Assembly (NCBI RefSeq): GCF_013282725.1
Contig: NZ_CP054043.1
Coordinates: 3,472,001-3,536,000, forward strand
DNA from: Yersinia mollaretii ATCC 43969
GTDB lineage: Bacteria > Pseudomonadota > Gammaproteobacteria > Enterobacterales > Enterobacteriaceae
DNA length: 64,000 bases
Direction of reading: 5' to 3'
The notes beneath the pieces are model-generated. The model saw only the letters and a list, made by a program, of their open reading frames with translations. It was not told the DNA's origin and did not search any database. Below, one piece after another: positions 55,081-64,000 of this stretch (positions are counted from its first letter, which is position 1; each line of letters starts with the position of its first letter). The position numbers and the translations under genes are program-made.

Positions 55081-55524
55081 CTATTGATGTCCATCACCTT
55101 TCATCACCCGCCTCCCTTGCTGATCAATGACGATGTCCCCATCCTCTTTGCTAAATGGCCCCTGTTGCGGGTCAGGTAAAATGTCCAGCACCGCCTCCGA
55201 AGGTCGGCACAGTTTCGTGCCAACCGATGTCACGACAATCGGCCGATTGATCAACATGGGGTGCGCCAGCATGGCATCAATTAATTCATCATCAGTGAAT
55301 GTCTCATCGGACAGACCCAGCGCCTCATAAGGCTCTACATTTTTACGCAACAGCGCACGGGCAGTGATCCCCATATTCAAAATCAAAGTCACCAGCTCAT
55401 CCCGTGAAGGGGGTGTTTCAAGGTACAAAATCACGGTCGGTTCATTGCCGCTGTTACGGATAAGTTCCAGCGTATTACGCGATGTTCCACAGGCCGGATT
55501 GTGATAAATAGTGATAGCTGACAT
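55081..55524 (-). CDS. arsC: Arsenate reductase (glutaredoxin type)
   Basis: 147 aa. Catalytic Cys in HNPACGTSRNTLE; arginines of the arsenate site in RPSEAVLDILPD and NRPIVVT. Reduces arsenate to arsenite for export by ArsB. Last gene of arsRBC, 26 bp after arsB; close to E. coli ArsC with a slightly longer tail. Confidence 0.95.
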   Translation of the reverse strand: MSAITIYHNPACGTSRNTLELIRNSGNEPTVILYLETPPSRDELVTLILNMGITARALLRKNVEPYEALGLSDETFTDDELIDAMLAHPMLINRPIVVTSVGTKLCRPSEAVLDILPDPQQGPFSKEDGDIVIDQQGRRVMKGDGHQ

Positions 55525-55550
55525 AACTCACTCTCTTATTTCAGGTGGCA

Positions 55551-56843
55551 TTACACCACGCCAAAGGATAAACGGATCGCCAAAGCGGCCAGTGTGACAA
55601 AGAGCACTGGCAGCGTCATGATGATGCCGACACGGAAATAGTAGCCCCAAGTGATGGTGATATTTTTTTGTGCCAAAACATGCAGCCACAGCAAGGTTGC
55701 CAAACTGCCGATGGGGGTAATTTTCGGCCCAAGATCGCTGCCAATAATATTAGCGTAGATCATCGCCTCCTTGACGACGCCCGTGGCAGTGCTGGCATCA
55801 ATCGACAGTGCGCCGATCAGTACTGTTGGCATGTTATTCATCACCGATGACAGTATCGCCGTCAGGAATCCCGTCCCCATCGTCGCTCCCCACACACCAT
55901 AATGGGCAAAGGTATTGAGCACGTCGGATAAGATAACCGTAAGCCCGGCGTTGCGCAGGCCATACACCACCAAATACATCCCCAGCGAGAAAATCACGAT
56001 TTGCCACGGCGCTTCTTTCAGCACTTTTCCGGTATCAATCACCTGACCCCGACGAGCAACCCACCAGAGAATCAGGGCGGCAACCGCAGCCACCGCACTG
56101 ACGGGCACGCCAAGTGGCTCGAGAACAAAAAAGCCCACCAGTAACAGAGCCAAAACCACCCAACCCGTTTTGAAGGTGCGCATATCGCGGATAGCTTCAC
56201 GGGGGCGTTTTAGCTTCGACACATCATAAGTTGCGGGAATATCTTTGCGAAAGAACAAATGGAGCATCGCCAGAGTGGCAATGATGGCGGCAATATCGAC
56301 CGGCACCATAATAGAGGCATACGCGTTAAAGCCGAGCTGGAAAAAGTCGGCGGAGACGATATTCACCAGATTGGAGACAATCAGTGGCAAACTGGCGGTA
56401 TCGGCAATAAACCCCGCCGCCATGACGAAGGCCAGCGTGGATCCTCGGCTGAAACCCAGTGCTAAAAGCATCGCAATAACAATGGGGGTCAGGATCAATG
56501 CGGCACCATCATTGGCGAACAGGGCTGCAACACAGGCACCCAGCAGGATGATGTAGGTGAAAAGCCAACGGCCTCGCCCCTTTCCCCAATGGGCAACATG
56601 CAAAGCCGCCCATTCAAAAAATCCTGATTTATCGAGTAACAGGCTAATGATGATCACCGCGATAAAGGTCGCGGTGGCATTCCAGACTATCTGCCAGACC
56701 ACGGGAATGTCACCAACATGGACAACTCCGGTGAGCAAGGCCATTGCTGCCCCCATGGCTGCACTCCAACCGATGCCCAGCCCCTTGGGCTGCCAGATCA
56801 CCAAGATTAAGGTCAAAATAAAAATTGCACCGGCCAGCCACAT
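55551..56843 (-). CDS. arsB: Arsenite efflux membrane protein
   Basis: 430 aa (E. coli 429), about twelve hydrophobic segments. Conserved blocks are [41 protein letters not shown] (in pieces), [11 protein letters not shown] and [19 protein letters not shown]. No ArsA ATPase gene, so it acts as a membrane-potential-driven exporter. ATG 56843 with GGAG 6 nt upstream; the TTG at 56855 would precede that site. Confidence 0.95.
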   Translation of the reverse strand: MWLAGAIFILTLILVIWQPKGLGIGWSAAMGAAMALLTGVVHVGDIPVVWQIVWNATATFIAVIIISLLLDKSGFFEWAALHVAHWGKGRGRWLFTYIILLGACVAALFANDGAALILTPIVIAMLLALGFSRGSTLAFVMAAGFIADTASLPLIVSNLVNIVSADFFQLGFNAYASIMVPVDIAAIIATLAMLHLFFRKDIPATYDVSKLKRPREAIRDMRTFKTGWVVLALLLVGFFVLEPLGVPVSAVAAVAALILWWVARRGQVIDTGKVLKEAPWQIVIFSLGMYLVVYGLRNAGLTVILSDVLNTFAHYGVWGATMGTGFLTAILSSVMNNMPTVLIGALSIDASTATGVVKEAMIYANIIGSDLGPKITPIGSLATLLWLHVLAQKNITITWGYYFRVGIIMTLPVLFVTLAALAIRLSFGVV

Positions 56844-56902
56844 AACACGCTCCAAAAAAACATATCTGTAAAATCGAATATATTAAGGTAAATTTTTAAC
56901 GT

Positions 56903-57238
56903 CTACTGACAGACACCGTGACTCTGTTGCAAGCGTTTCACGAGCTGGGCAACTTCGACAAACTGGCACTCTGACGCCTGCGCAAGGATATTGGCCGCCC
57001 AAACCGCCAGATGGGGGGATAGCCGATAGTAAATCCATTTCCCCTCACGGCGATCCAGCAAAACGCCGGACTCGCGGAGCATTGCTAGGTGGCGTGAGAT
57101 CTTCGGTTGTGCTTCCTGAATCGCCGTGGTGATATCACACACACACAACTCGCCAGTTTCCCGCAGTAATAGCAGGATGCTCAGACGTGTCTCATCGGAG
57201 AGTAGTTTGAAAAATTGAAGCGGTGTTAGCTGAGGCAT
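56903..57238 (-). CDS. arsR: Arsenite-responsive repressor
   Basis: 111-aa ArsR/SmtB winged helix protein. The arsenite site is ELCVCD (Cys pair at the start of the recognition helix region); DNA helix around PKISRHLAMLRESGVL. First gene of arsRBC, with a consensus-like promoter directly upstream. Confidence 0.95.
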   Translation of the reverse strand: MPQLTPLQFFKLLSDETRLSILLLLRETGELCVCDITTAIQEAQPKISRHLAMLRESGVLLDRREGKWIYYRLSPHLAVWAANILAQASECQFVEVAQLVKRLQQSHGVCQ

Positions 57239-57262
57239 ATAAGCTCCCTTTGTCAGGAAAAA

Positions 57263-57290
57263 ATCATACTCTGTAAGGTGAGCATGTCAA
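57263..57290 (-). promoter_or_regulatory. arsRBC promoter
   Basis: TTGACA (-35) and TATGAT (-10) separated by 16 bp on the minus strand, 25 bp upstream of arsR. ArsR is expected to bind here. Confidence 0.75.
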
Positions 57291-57422
57291 TAACACATTT
57301 GATTAAACGAATGTGTTCGCATCCCAAGGCGCGGTCGCCCCTTCACACAATGAGCTATCAATCGCTTGGTCATGATCCTCACAGGTGCCCAAGACACCTG
57401 TTTTACTTAATTCTGATGCACC

Positions 57423-58412
57423 CTACTCTTTACCTCCCCCAGTCTCCTCCATTGAGAACCTTGCTGAAATCGCATCTCGCTCGTAGCCTTGTCGCTGAGT
57501 CAAAATAGTGTACAGCTCTGGGCGACGGCCATAGATCCAGCGCCGCCCGGTGCTGAGTGGGATCAAACTGAGATCTAACTGCGCGGTGACCATCATGTCA
57601 GCCGCCGCCCATGTCTCCTCAATAATGCGGCCATAAGGGTCGAGAATCATGGCATTACCGGTGCGCACCTCATCATCATCCGCGCCAATACAATTGCTGA
57701 ATAGGATAAATAGGCCATTATCATGGGCGCGCGCCGGTAACCAACGCATCAGCCATTCCCGACCATTGACGCCACGAATCGCAGCGGCCATCTCCTCTTC
57801 TCTTTCCGCACGTTGCTCCCACAGCAATACCGGAATGGGCTTCATCCCATACGGGCTACGCGAATTTGTCCCGCCAGTCTGATGTGGCGCTAATAGGATA
57901 TCAGCCCCCAATAACGTGGTCGCACGAACATTCTCGACCAGATTATTATCCCAGCAAATGAGAATCCCCACTTTAACGCCCCACGGGGTGTCAAAAACCG
58001 TGTAAGCATCCCCGCTGCTGATCGCCGGATGCTCAAATGCATGTAATTTCCGATGCGTATGGAGAGAACCATCGGGCATACAGGCCACATAGGCATTATA
58101 GAGCCGCCCGTCGTCTGCCAACTCAATCAGCCCCACGCCAATCAACATCTGATGTTTCACCGCCAAAGCGCGGACCAAGGCAATCGAGGGGCTGCTGTCA
58201 ATCGGTTCAGCTAAGGCGGTGACTTGATCCGCCGTCAGCTTAGGGACATGCCAATAGCCGGTAATGCACATCTCGGGAAAAGCCAATATTTGAATATGTT
58301 GCAAGGCCGCTTGCTCAATGTATTTTTCAATCACTAACAGATTATATTGCTTATTATTGGCTTGATGCTGGAACTGCACGGTTGCTGCTGCTATTAATTG
58401 TGACGTTGTCAC
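57423..58412 (-). CDS. Carbon-nitrogen hydrolase (nitrilase superfamily)
   Basis: 329 aa. Catalytic triad visible as Glu in FPEMCITGY, Lys in HRKLHAFEH and Cys in ILICWDNN. Hydrolyses an amide or nitrile; the substrate is unknown. Start: GTG 58412 with GGAGG 5 nt upstream; TTG 58424 would lie upstream of that site. Divergent from a LysR gene, its likely regulator. Confidence 0.85.
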   Translation of the reverse strand: MTTSQLIAAATVQFQHQANNKQYNLLVIEKYIEQAALQHIQILAFPEMCITGYWHVPKLTADQVTALAEPIDSSPSIALVRALAVKHQMLIGVGLIELADDGRLYNAYVACMPDGSLHTHRKLHAFEHPAISSGDAYTVFDTPWGVKVGILICWDNNLVENVRATTLLGADILLAPHQTGGTNSRSPYGMKPIPVLLWEQRAEREEEMAAAIRGVNGREWLMRWLPARAHDNGLFILFSNCIGADDDEVRTGNAMILDPYGRIIEETWAAADMMVTAQLDLSLIPLSTGRRWIYGRRPELYTILTQRQGYERDAISARFSMEETGGGKE

Positions 58413-58528
58413 GATAACCTCCAAAGAATATCACCCGCTGATTTTTATCATTGGTATTACAGCAGCCCTATTGATAACTTTATAATGAATGATTTTCCTT
58501 TATTGATTACCAATTGGAATGGAATGGG

Positions 58529-59416
58529 ATGAACATCAAGCTGCTAAAAGCCTTTGTGATGCTGGCGAAAACGGGGAGCTATCGTGAGTCAGCGCAAGCG
58601 CTTTACATGACACAACCCGCACTGACCAAGCAGATTAATTTGCTGGAGTCGCGACTCAATATTCGCCTCTTTTCTCGTGGTCGCCATGGCGCGATGCTCA
58701 CCCCCAGTGGTCAGCAATTGCTGGCGCAGGCGGAGAAAATGGTCAATCAATCTGAGTTGTTCTTGCAACAGGCGGCACGGGTGGCGAAGGGGATTGAGGG
58801 CTTTCTTGCCATCGGTTTTGGATTATCGACGTTCTATCTTGCCCCCCACTTTATCGCAAAATTTAGGCCGCAATTTCCCGACGTGGCGATCACGCTGGAG
58901 GATATTCCCTCTGCGCAGCAAATGGCGCTGTTAACCCAAGGTGAGTTGCAGATAGGTTTTGTTCGTCGCCCTCCTAGAACGCCCTTGCACTTTCATCCCC
59001 TATTCGAAGATCGTTTGGTGCTGGTGACACCGGAAAAAAACGCGCTAACGCCTGATGAGTGGTTAACCCGTCTGCCATTATTACGCCTCTATACTGAGCG
59101 AGGGCGTGGACTCAATACACAAATTGATCTCTACTTGCAGTCCAACCTGCTCGATATCGCGGTGATACAAGAAGTGGAAGATATCCAAACCATACTGGCG
59201 CTGGTGATTGCTGGCCTAGGGGTAGCCCTTTTGCCACAAAGTGTGGTGCATATCGCCCCGCCGACCATCAACCTCATGCCGCTCAAGGGGGATGCACTCA
59301 GTTGGCAAGTTGGTATTGCTTGGAATGACGCCATTTTGGATTTGGTACGCGATAATTTTATCAAAATGGCGATCAGTGAACGGTGCCCGCCCGTTAGCGG
59401 AACGGCGGCTCATTAA
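58529..59416 (+). CDS. LysR-family regulator
   Basis: 295 aa. Helix-turn-helix LLKAFVMLAKTGSYRESAQALYMTQPALTKQINLLE (in pieces). Effector domain with GFGLSTFYLAPHFIAKF and IAGLGVALLPQ. ATG 58529 has a GGAATGGG site. Divergent from the nitrilase-family gene over a 116-bp gap. Its 3' end overlaps that of amn by 23 bp, so the two transcripts are complementary there. Confidence 0.88.
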   Translation: MNIKLLKAFVMLAKTGSYRESAQALYMTQPALTKQINLLESRLNIRLFSRGRHGAMLTPSGQQLLAQAEKMVNQSELFLQQAARVAKGIEGFLAIGFGLSTFYLAPHFIAKFRPQFPDVAITLEDIPSAQQMALLTQGELQIGFVRRPPRTPLHFHPLFEDRLVLVTPEKNALTPDEWLTRLPLLRLYTERGRGLNTQIDLYLQSNLLDIAVIQEVEDIQTILALVIAGLGVALLPQSVVHIAPPTINLMPLKGDALSWQVGIAWNDAILDLVRDNFIKMAISERCPPVSGTAAH

Positions 59417-60854
59417 AGGTGCGTAATTTGCGCGAGTGCAGTTGATCCCCCTCTGCCCGCAGCAAATCTATAGCCCGAATACCAATCTGTAAGTGCTCAG
59501 AAATCGCCCCTTCATAGAAATGGTTGGCCTGCCCCGGCAACTTGATTTCACCATGCAGCGGTTTATCCGACACGCAGAGCAAGGTGCCATAGGGCACGCG
59601 GAAGCGATAGCCTTGTGCCGCAATGGTGGCACTCTCCATATCTACTGCCACGGCACGACTTAAACTGAAGCGTAGCGCGGAAGCAGAAAAACGCAGCTCC
59701 CAGTTACGATCGTCTGATGTCACCACGGTGCCCGTGCGCAGCCGCTGTTTGACCTCGACGCCCGGCATTCCGCTAACCGCTTTGGTGGCGTCATAGAGTG
59801 CCCGTTGCACCTCGGCGATACTGGGGATCGGAATGTCCGGCGGCAGCACCGCATCCAGCACATGGTCGTCACGCAGATAAGCATGGGCCAGCACATAATC
59901 ACCAATGGCCTGACTTTCACGCAGCCCACCGCAGTGGCCGATCATCAACCACGCATGGGGCCGCAACACCGCCAGATGATCACAGATGGTTTTGGCATTC
60001 GATGGGCCAACACCAATATTCACCAGCGTGATGCCATGCCCACTCTCGGCGATTAAGTGATATGCCGGCATCTGATGTTTTTTCCACGCCAGATCAGAGG
60101 TGGTTCTTTCTGGATCGGCATTTTCCGCCGTGATGTAGCTGCCCCCGGCGCAGGATAACGCTTTGTAGGGGCTGGTCGGGTCTAGAATTTGCTCACAGGC
60201 CCAACTGACAAACTCATCAACGTAGCGGCTGTAATTGGTAAACAGAATATAGGGCTGAATATGTTCTGCTGGCGTGCCGGTATAGTGTTTCAGTCGCGCC
60301 AGTGAGAAATCGGTGCGCAGCGCATCAAAATGCGACAACGGAAAATCAGCAGAGTCGGTATCAATACCGTCGGTGATGGCATCGCCGATTTTCGCTAGAT
60401 CGGTGATCGGGAAGTGCTGCGCCAGCCCTGCCGTCATTGAGCGGTCAAGAATCAGGTCGGAACCATCGATCACAAAGGGATACGGCATCTCTTGTTGTGA
60501 CGGTGTCACTTCAAACACTGCACCATACTCACTCTCCAACAGAGTCAGTTGCTCGGTCAGGTACTCCCGAAACAGAGTTGGCCGCGTCACCGTGGTGCTG
60601 TATTGGCCGGTGCGCGAGAAACGACCATAGGCGCGAGTGCGTTGATGGTCGCGGAATCGCCCATCCCAACTGACACTCAGTTGCGGATAGGAAAACAGCC
60701 CCTTGGCTCGCTCGCCCACATCTGGCAGCGCGCCGTCACGGATAAAGGCGCTGATAGCATCACGTAATGCCGCCAGCGCCGACTCATATAACGTCTCCAG
60801 TCGATCAATCGCCTCGGTGGCCGAGAGATGAGTTGTCACTTGTGATTGATTCAA
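59394..60854 (-). CDS. amn: AMP nucleosidase
   Basis: Cleaves AMP to adenine and ribose 5-phosphate, balancing purine pools; 486 aa (E. coli 484). The C-terminal two thirds are almost identical to E. coli Amn (VNIGVGPSNAKTICDHLAVLRP, MIGHCGGLRESQAIGDYVLAHAYLRDDHVLD, in pieces). Start is TTG 60854 with AAGGAG 6 nt upstream, the only start that gives the family length; no ATG lies near it. Confidence 0.93.
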   Translation of the reverse strand: MNQSQVTTHLSATEAIDRLETLYESALAALRDAISAFIRDGALPDVGERAKGLFSYPQLSVSWDGRFRDHQRTRAYGRFSRTGQYSTTVTRPTLFREYLTEQLTLLESEYGAVFEVTPSQQEMPYPFVIDGSDLILDRSMTAGLAQHFPITDLAKIGDAITDGIDTDSADFPLSHFDALRTDFSLARLKHYTGTPAEHIQPYILFTNYSRYVDEFVSWACEQILDPTSPYKALSCAGGSYITAENADPERTTSDLAWKKHQMPAYHLIAESGHGITLVNIGVGPSNAKTICDHLAVLRPHAWLMIGHCGGLRESQAIGDYVLAHAYLRDDHVLDAVLPPDIPIPSIAEVQRALYDATKAVSGMPGVEVKQRLRTGTVVTSDDRNWELRFSASALRFSLSRAVAVDMESATIAAQGYRFRVPYGTLLCVSDKPLHGEIKLPGQANHFYEGAISEHLQIGIRAIDLLRAEGDQLHSRKLRTFNEPPFR

Positions 60855-61138
60855 GATAACTCCTTTCAATTCAATACGCGTAATGGCGGTGATGAGTTTA
60901 CCCAATAACCCTATACAGAAATACATCAAAATGCGCTATTTAGCCGCAAATTTATCAATCGCACCCCGCCGACTTTTATCACCCAAGGCGTTTTTTTGTC
61001 CATTTTGTCGCTATAAACAACGGGCGATTTTGCCACTTGTTCCGGCGTTTGATTTACCCGCATTAGCCCTAAAATAGAGGCTGTCGCAGATAACACATTA
61101 TTTTCTGCCTTGAGCTTCATTACAAAGGTCTCTTTTGC

Positions 61139-62515
61139 GTGGCGAAATCATTTTTACGCAGTGGTAGTTTGGACGATATTCTGGCGTTGGGCGAAAACGG
61201 GCAACCGGTTTATGCTTCAGCGCTTCAGATCAGAGAGGCATTGCGCCTTAAAAAACAGCAGCATATTGCTGATTGCCTCGCCATTCCTCAGCTCAATGAG
61301 CAAGGCGACCGCATTGACTGGTATGCCCCCATTGAAGGTAAAGTGACCTCATGGATCGCGGCCAGTCATGCAGAACGTAAAGCCGCGATTAAGCAGCTCT
61401 CTGCCTGTCTCTCCAGCGCCAATGACTTGTGCCAACGCGCGCAAAAATCAGATAAAGCGGCTCAACGGCTCTTCGGTGTCCTGCTCGCCAAAACCCTGCA
61501 ATTCCCTGATCAGAGTTATGTCTATTTAGTGGCGGGGAAGCCGGTGCTCACCTTCTGGGGCTTTGTCAGTCAGGATAAAAAGACGCGCACCGATCCACTC
61601 GATTGCTTACGTCAAACCGCCGACATTATCGAGCCGCCGATCACCACCCTGAGTGCCGCGCCGCTGGCGCCGGTTGCCCCGCCGGTAGCTGCTGTCGTCG
61701 AGTTGCCCCCTGAACCAGAGCTCCCTCCTGCGCCGCTGCCTACCCCTGTTGCAGAACCGACACCTCCGGTGGAACCAGTGAAAAAAACCGTTCGCTGGCT
61801 GCGATTCAGTTGGGTTCTGCCAGTATTGGCACTCATTATCGCATTGATAGTGCAATTCAGTGGCGGAATGACGGAAAAGGCCACGGCGGCCCCGGAGGTC
61901 AAAGCGGCGGTGGTTGAGTCGCCAGCGGCTGAAGAGCCAAAAACGGAAGAAAAAACCGCGCCCGCGGAGCCACCAATGCCTGCTAAGCCACCCATAAAAG
62001 TGGCCGCGCCCGCCGTCAAAATTATCCCACCGCTGCTGGAACCCCAGCTCCCGCTGGATAAAGCCACTGTGGCTCCTGCCCCCATCGCAGCTGAAGAGGC
62101 CGTCGCCCCTGAGCTAAGTGCTGCGGAGAGTAAAGGTGCGCTGATCTTACCTTCCGATGCGGTCAAAGTGGGTTCAACGGCCTTCCTGAATGGCAACTGG
62201 CGTGTCAGCCCAGACATTAAAGCCGCCCGGACAGGCAAAGCGCCGAGTCTGAGATATCAGATTAAAAACGGCAAAGGCACGGTAAAAATCACCCATGGCG
62301 ATAATGTCACTTGCCGCGCAAACATTACTGCCGGACTGATGAAGTCAGGCAATTTGGTGATCAATAGCCGTTATAAGGCGCAGTGTAGTGATGGCTCTAA
62401 ATATCAAATACCGGAGATCGTCTGTAAGCAAGGTTTGACCGGCGTTGCCGAGTGCAAAGGCCGTTACGACGCCAATACAACCCTTCCCATGACGATGAAG
62501 CGTGAGACTAAATAA
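61139..62515 (+). CDS. srfA: SrfA-like protein
   Basis: 458 aa, resembling Salmonella SrfA (MAKSFLRSGSLDD start). Globular N-terminal domain (1-165), Pro/Glu-rich linker (about 176-215), one transmembrane segment (about 225-243, WVLPVLALIIALIVQF), Ala/Pro/Lys-rich spacer and a C-terminal domain with four cysteines (CRANI, CSDGSKY, CKQG, CKGRY). Topology suggests a type II inner-membrane protein. GTG start; ribosome site AAAGG is somewhat distant. First gene of srfABC. The molecular role is unknown. Confidence 0.85.
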   Translation: MAKSFLRSGSLDDILALGENGQPVYASALQIREALRLKKQQHIADCLAIPQLNEQGDRIDWYAPIEGKVTSWIAASHAERKAAIKQLSACLSSANDLCQRAQKSDKAAQRLFGVLLAKTLQFPDQSYVYLVAGKPVLTFWGFVSQDKKTRTDPLDCLRQTADIIEPPITTLSAAPLAPVAPPVAAVVELPPEPELPPAPLPTPVAEPTPPVEPVKKTVRWLRFSWVLPVLALIIALIVQFSGGMTEKATAAPEVKAAVVESPAAEEPKTEEKTAPAEPPMPAKPPIKVAAPAVKIIPPLLEPQLPLDKATVAPAPIAAEEAVAPELSAAESKGALILPSDAVKVGSTAFLNGNWRVSPDIKAARTGKAPSLRYQIKNGKGTVKITHGDNVTCRANITAGLMKSGNLVINSRYKAQCSDGSKYQIPEIVCKQGLTGVAECKGRYDANTTLPMTMKRETK

Positions 62516-62519
62516 TATT

Positions 62520-64000
62520 ATGCTGGCAACGATCACTGATTTTAAACAGAAAATCACGCTTATTCAGGACAGTGGCATCCAGTTTCTGGACTTCGCGTTA
62601 AAGCCCGAATTCGATACTGAGCTGCCGAATAAATTTGTGCGCAAAAGTGCCAACGGCCCACTGCTGCGCTTGAATTACCATGCCCATAATGGCAAATACT
62701 CACTGATGATGCCGGGTGCTGCGCCTGAGATTGTTAAACCTGAATTTAGCTTTCCTCTGGAACAGTCGCTCAAGCTGCTGAACAAAATTTGGCTCCCCCT
62801 GCCATTTTTGCGCTTTAATCCCCCGCGCACCTTTGTTAATGGGCCAGACAACTGGGCCAGAGTGCAAATTTTAGTGTTGGACACGCCGGATCAAGATGGC
62901 AATACCCTGCGCGTCACCATGGCTTTTGATACCAAAGCCTATCCTGAAGGTCACGCCAATGAGTCCTTGGCCCCCAATGAAAATGACATCAAAACAGGTT
63001 TAGGTTTTGCGCTGGCCTACCACAATGAAGAGCTGGCAGAGTTCCTCGATTTGACGTGGGTTGACGGCTGGCTACGTGAAGTCTTTACTCAACAAGCGAG
63101 CGAACAAGAGGCGCGAACCGCACGGCATATCACCGCGTCGTTGCGTGAGTTTGAGTATCAAGCGCACTATCTTAATTTGTTGGAACTGCTGGGCAGCCAG
63201 ATTGGCGTACCCGAGATCAAAATCAATACCAGCACCTTGCAAGAGCCGGTCGTCAATGTTGATCTGATTCTGGATGTGGGTAACTCCCATACTTGCGGAA
63301 TTTTGGTGGAAGATCATGCCGATGAGAGTAACGGGCTAAAACAGACTTATGAGCTACAAATTCGTGATTTGAGCGAGCCTCACTCTCTGTATAACGAATT
63401 GTTTGAAAGTCGGGTTGAGTTTGCGCAGGCGAAGTTTGGTAAGCAGAATTTCTCCGTCGAGAGTGGTCGTGATGATGCCTTTATCTGGCCCTCAATAACT
63501 CGTGTTGGCCGCGAAGCTAGCCGTATGGCGCTGCAACGATTAGGCACCGAAGGATCTACTGGCATCTCCAGCCCACGTCGCTATTTGTGGGATGAGGAGA
63601 GCTATGCTCCGGGCTGGCGTTTCAATGAAACACAACACGGAACGCAGACACAGGAATCTCCGGCGACGGCATTGCCGTTGACCTATCTGGTGAATGATGA
63701 GGGTCAACCGCTGTATGGCCTGCCCGTGGATGAACGGCTACCGGTATTTGCCCCCCACTACAGCCGCAGCTCATTGATGACATTTATGCTGTCAGAGCTG
63801 CTGGCGCAAGCGCTGATGCAGATCAACAGCGTGGCGCAACGTCTGAAAATGACCCATGCCAATGCCCCACGCCAATTGCGAGCGATCATTCTGACCCTGC
63901 CCTCTGCCATGCCAAAACCGGAGCGCGAGATTTTCCGTCGTCGAATGCATGAAGCTATCGCCTTAGTCTGGAAATCGATGGGCTGGCATCCGGCAGATGA
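62520..64000 (+). CDS. srfB: SrfB-like protein, cut by window end
   Basis: Open frame from ATG 62520 to the end of the window (at least 493 codons; Salmonella SrfB is about 990). It starts 4 bp after the srfA stop, without a clear ribosome site. At about residue 250 ILDVGNSHTCGILVED resembles the phosphate-1 loop of actin/Hsp70-type ATPases. Further conserved-looking blocks are FIWPSITRVGREA and RAIILTLPSAMPKPERE. srfC is expected next. Confidence 0.85.
   Translation, partial: MLATITDFKQKITLIQDSGIQFLDFALKPEFDTELPNKFVRKSANGPLLRLNYHAHNGKYSLMMPGAAPEIVKPEFSFPLEQSLKLLNKIWLPLPFLRFNPPRTFVNGPDNWARVQILVLDTPDQDGNTLRVTMAFDTKAYPEGHANESLAPNENDIKTGLGFALAYHNEELAEFLDLTWVDGWLREVFTQQASEQEARTARHITASLREFEYQAHYLNLLELLGSQIGVPEIKINTSTLQEPVVNVDLILDVGNSHTCGILVEDHADESNGLKQTYELQIRDLSEPHSLYNELFESRVEFAQAKFGKQNFSVESGRDDAFIWPSITRVGREASRMALQRLGTEGSTGISSPRRYLWDEESYAPGWRFNETQHGTQTQESPATALPLTYLVNDEGQPLYGLPVDERLPVFAPHYSRSSLMTFMLSELLAQALMQINSVAQRLKMTHANAPRQLRAIILTLPSAMPKPEREIFRRRMHEAIALVWKSMGWHPAD
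63895..63902 (-). other. KOPS octamer
   Basis: CCCTGCCC on the plus strand (GGGCAGGG on minus), right of dif and pointing to it; inside srfB. Confidence 0.45.

Noticed and set aside
61612..62238. 208-codon antisense frame in srfA
   Set aside because: Gly/Ala/Ser-rich mirror of the Pro/Ala-rich SrfA linker, a usual artefact.
1..64000. CRISPR arrays, tRNA or rRNA genes, complete insertion sequences
   Set aside because: No regular spacer-repeat pattern, no tRNA-like cloverleaf or transposase-like protein was recognised by reading.

Overview
The window is a stretch of enterobacterial chromosome, most likely from a Yersinia species outside the Y. pestis complex; the species cannot be fixed from the sequence alone. 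It is a replication-terminus region. A perfect 28-bp match to the Escherichia coli dif site (40780-40807) and a Tus-binding Ter site in the tus promoter (29001-29017) both lie in it. Four FtsK-orienting octamers all point towards dif. The gene order ydgJ, add, malY, malX, malI, ydgA, manA, fumC, tus, ynfM, ynfL, mlc, ynfK, clcB, ynfD, ynfB, ynfA, ydfG is that of the E. coli terminus as I recall it, with lineage-specific insertions and losses. No tRNA, rRNA, CRISPR array, complete insertion sequence or prophage was seen.

Left part (1-16.6 kb). An rtxB-rtxD-rtxE-like type I secretion operon with two ABC ATPases opens the window, and its substrate must lie outside. It converges on an L-arabinose island: araBA on the minus strand, a control region with an AraC I1-I2-like pair, then araFGH and araC on the plus strand. 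No araD is present. ydgJ and a bile-acid/sodium-symporter-family gene (yfeH-like) follow, ending at a strong bidirectional terminator.

Middle part (16.6-40 kb). This holds add, an AT-rich insertion with an unknown gene, the malI/malXY regulon with two MalI operators, ydgA, manA, fumC, tus with Ter, ynfM/ynfL, mlc, a bioD-like gene and clcB. Small secreted proteins (YnfD, YnfB), ynfA, a 41-codon secreted peptide gene and an flxA-like gene with a sigma-28 promoter come next, then ydfG. Two transporter genes are decayed: ynfM lacks an internal segment of about 50 residues, and 39467-40039 is the C-terminal remnant of an MFS gene.

Right part (40-64 kb). Beyond dif lie a DUF1471 protein, an MFS exporter, a coiled-coil/J-domain protein and a YghU-like glutathione transferase. 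The norR/norVW nitric-oxide detoxification locus follows, with three NorR boxes and a sigma-54 promoter; norR is translationally coupled to a secreted glycosidase-like gene. Next is a cluster for uptake and hydrolysis of methylated arginine (DDAH, binding protein, two permeases, M14 deacylase, Lrp/AsnC regulator) without an ATPase gene. Then come a tiny lipoprotein, arsRBC, a nitrilase-family gene with a divergent LysR regulator, amn and the start of srfAB.
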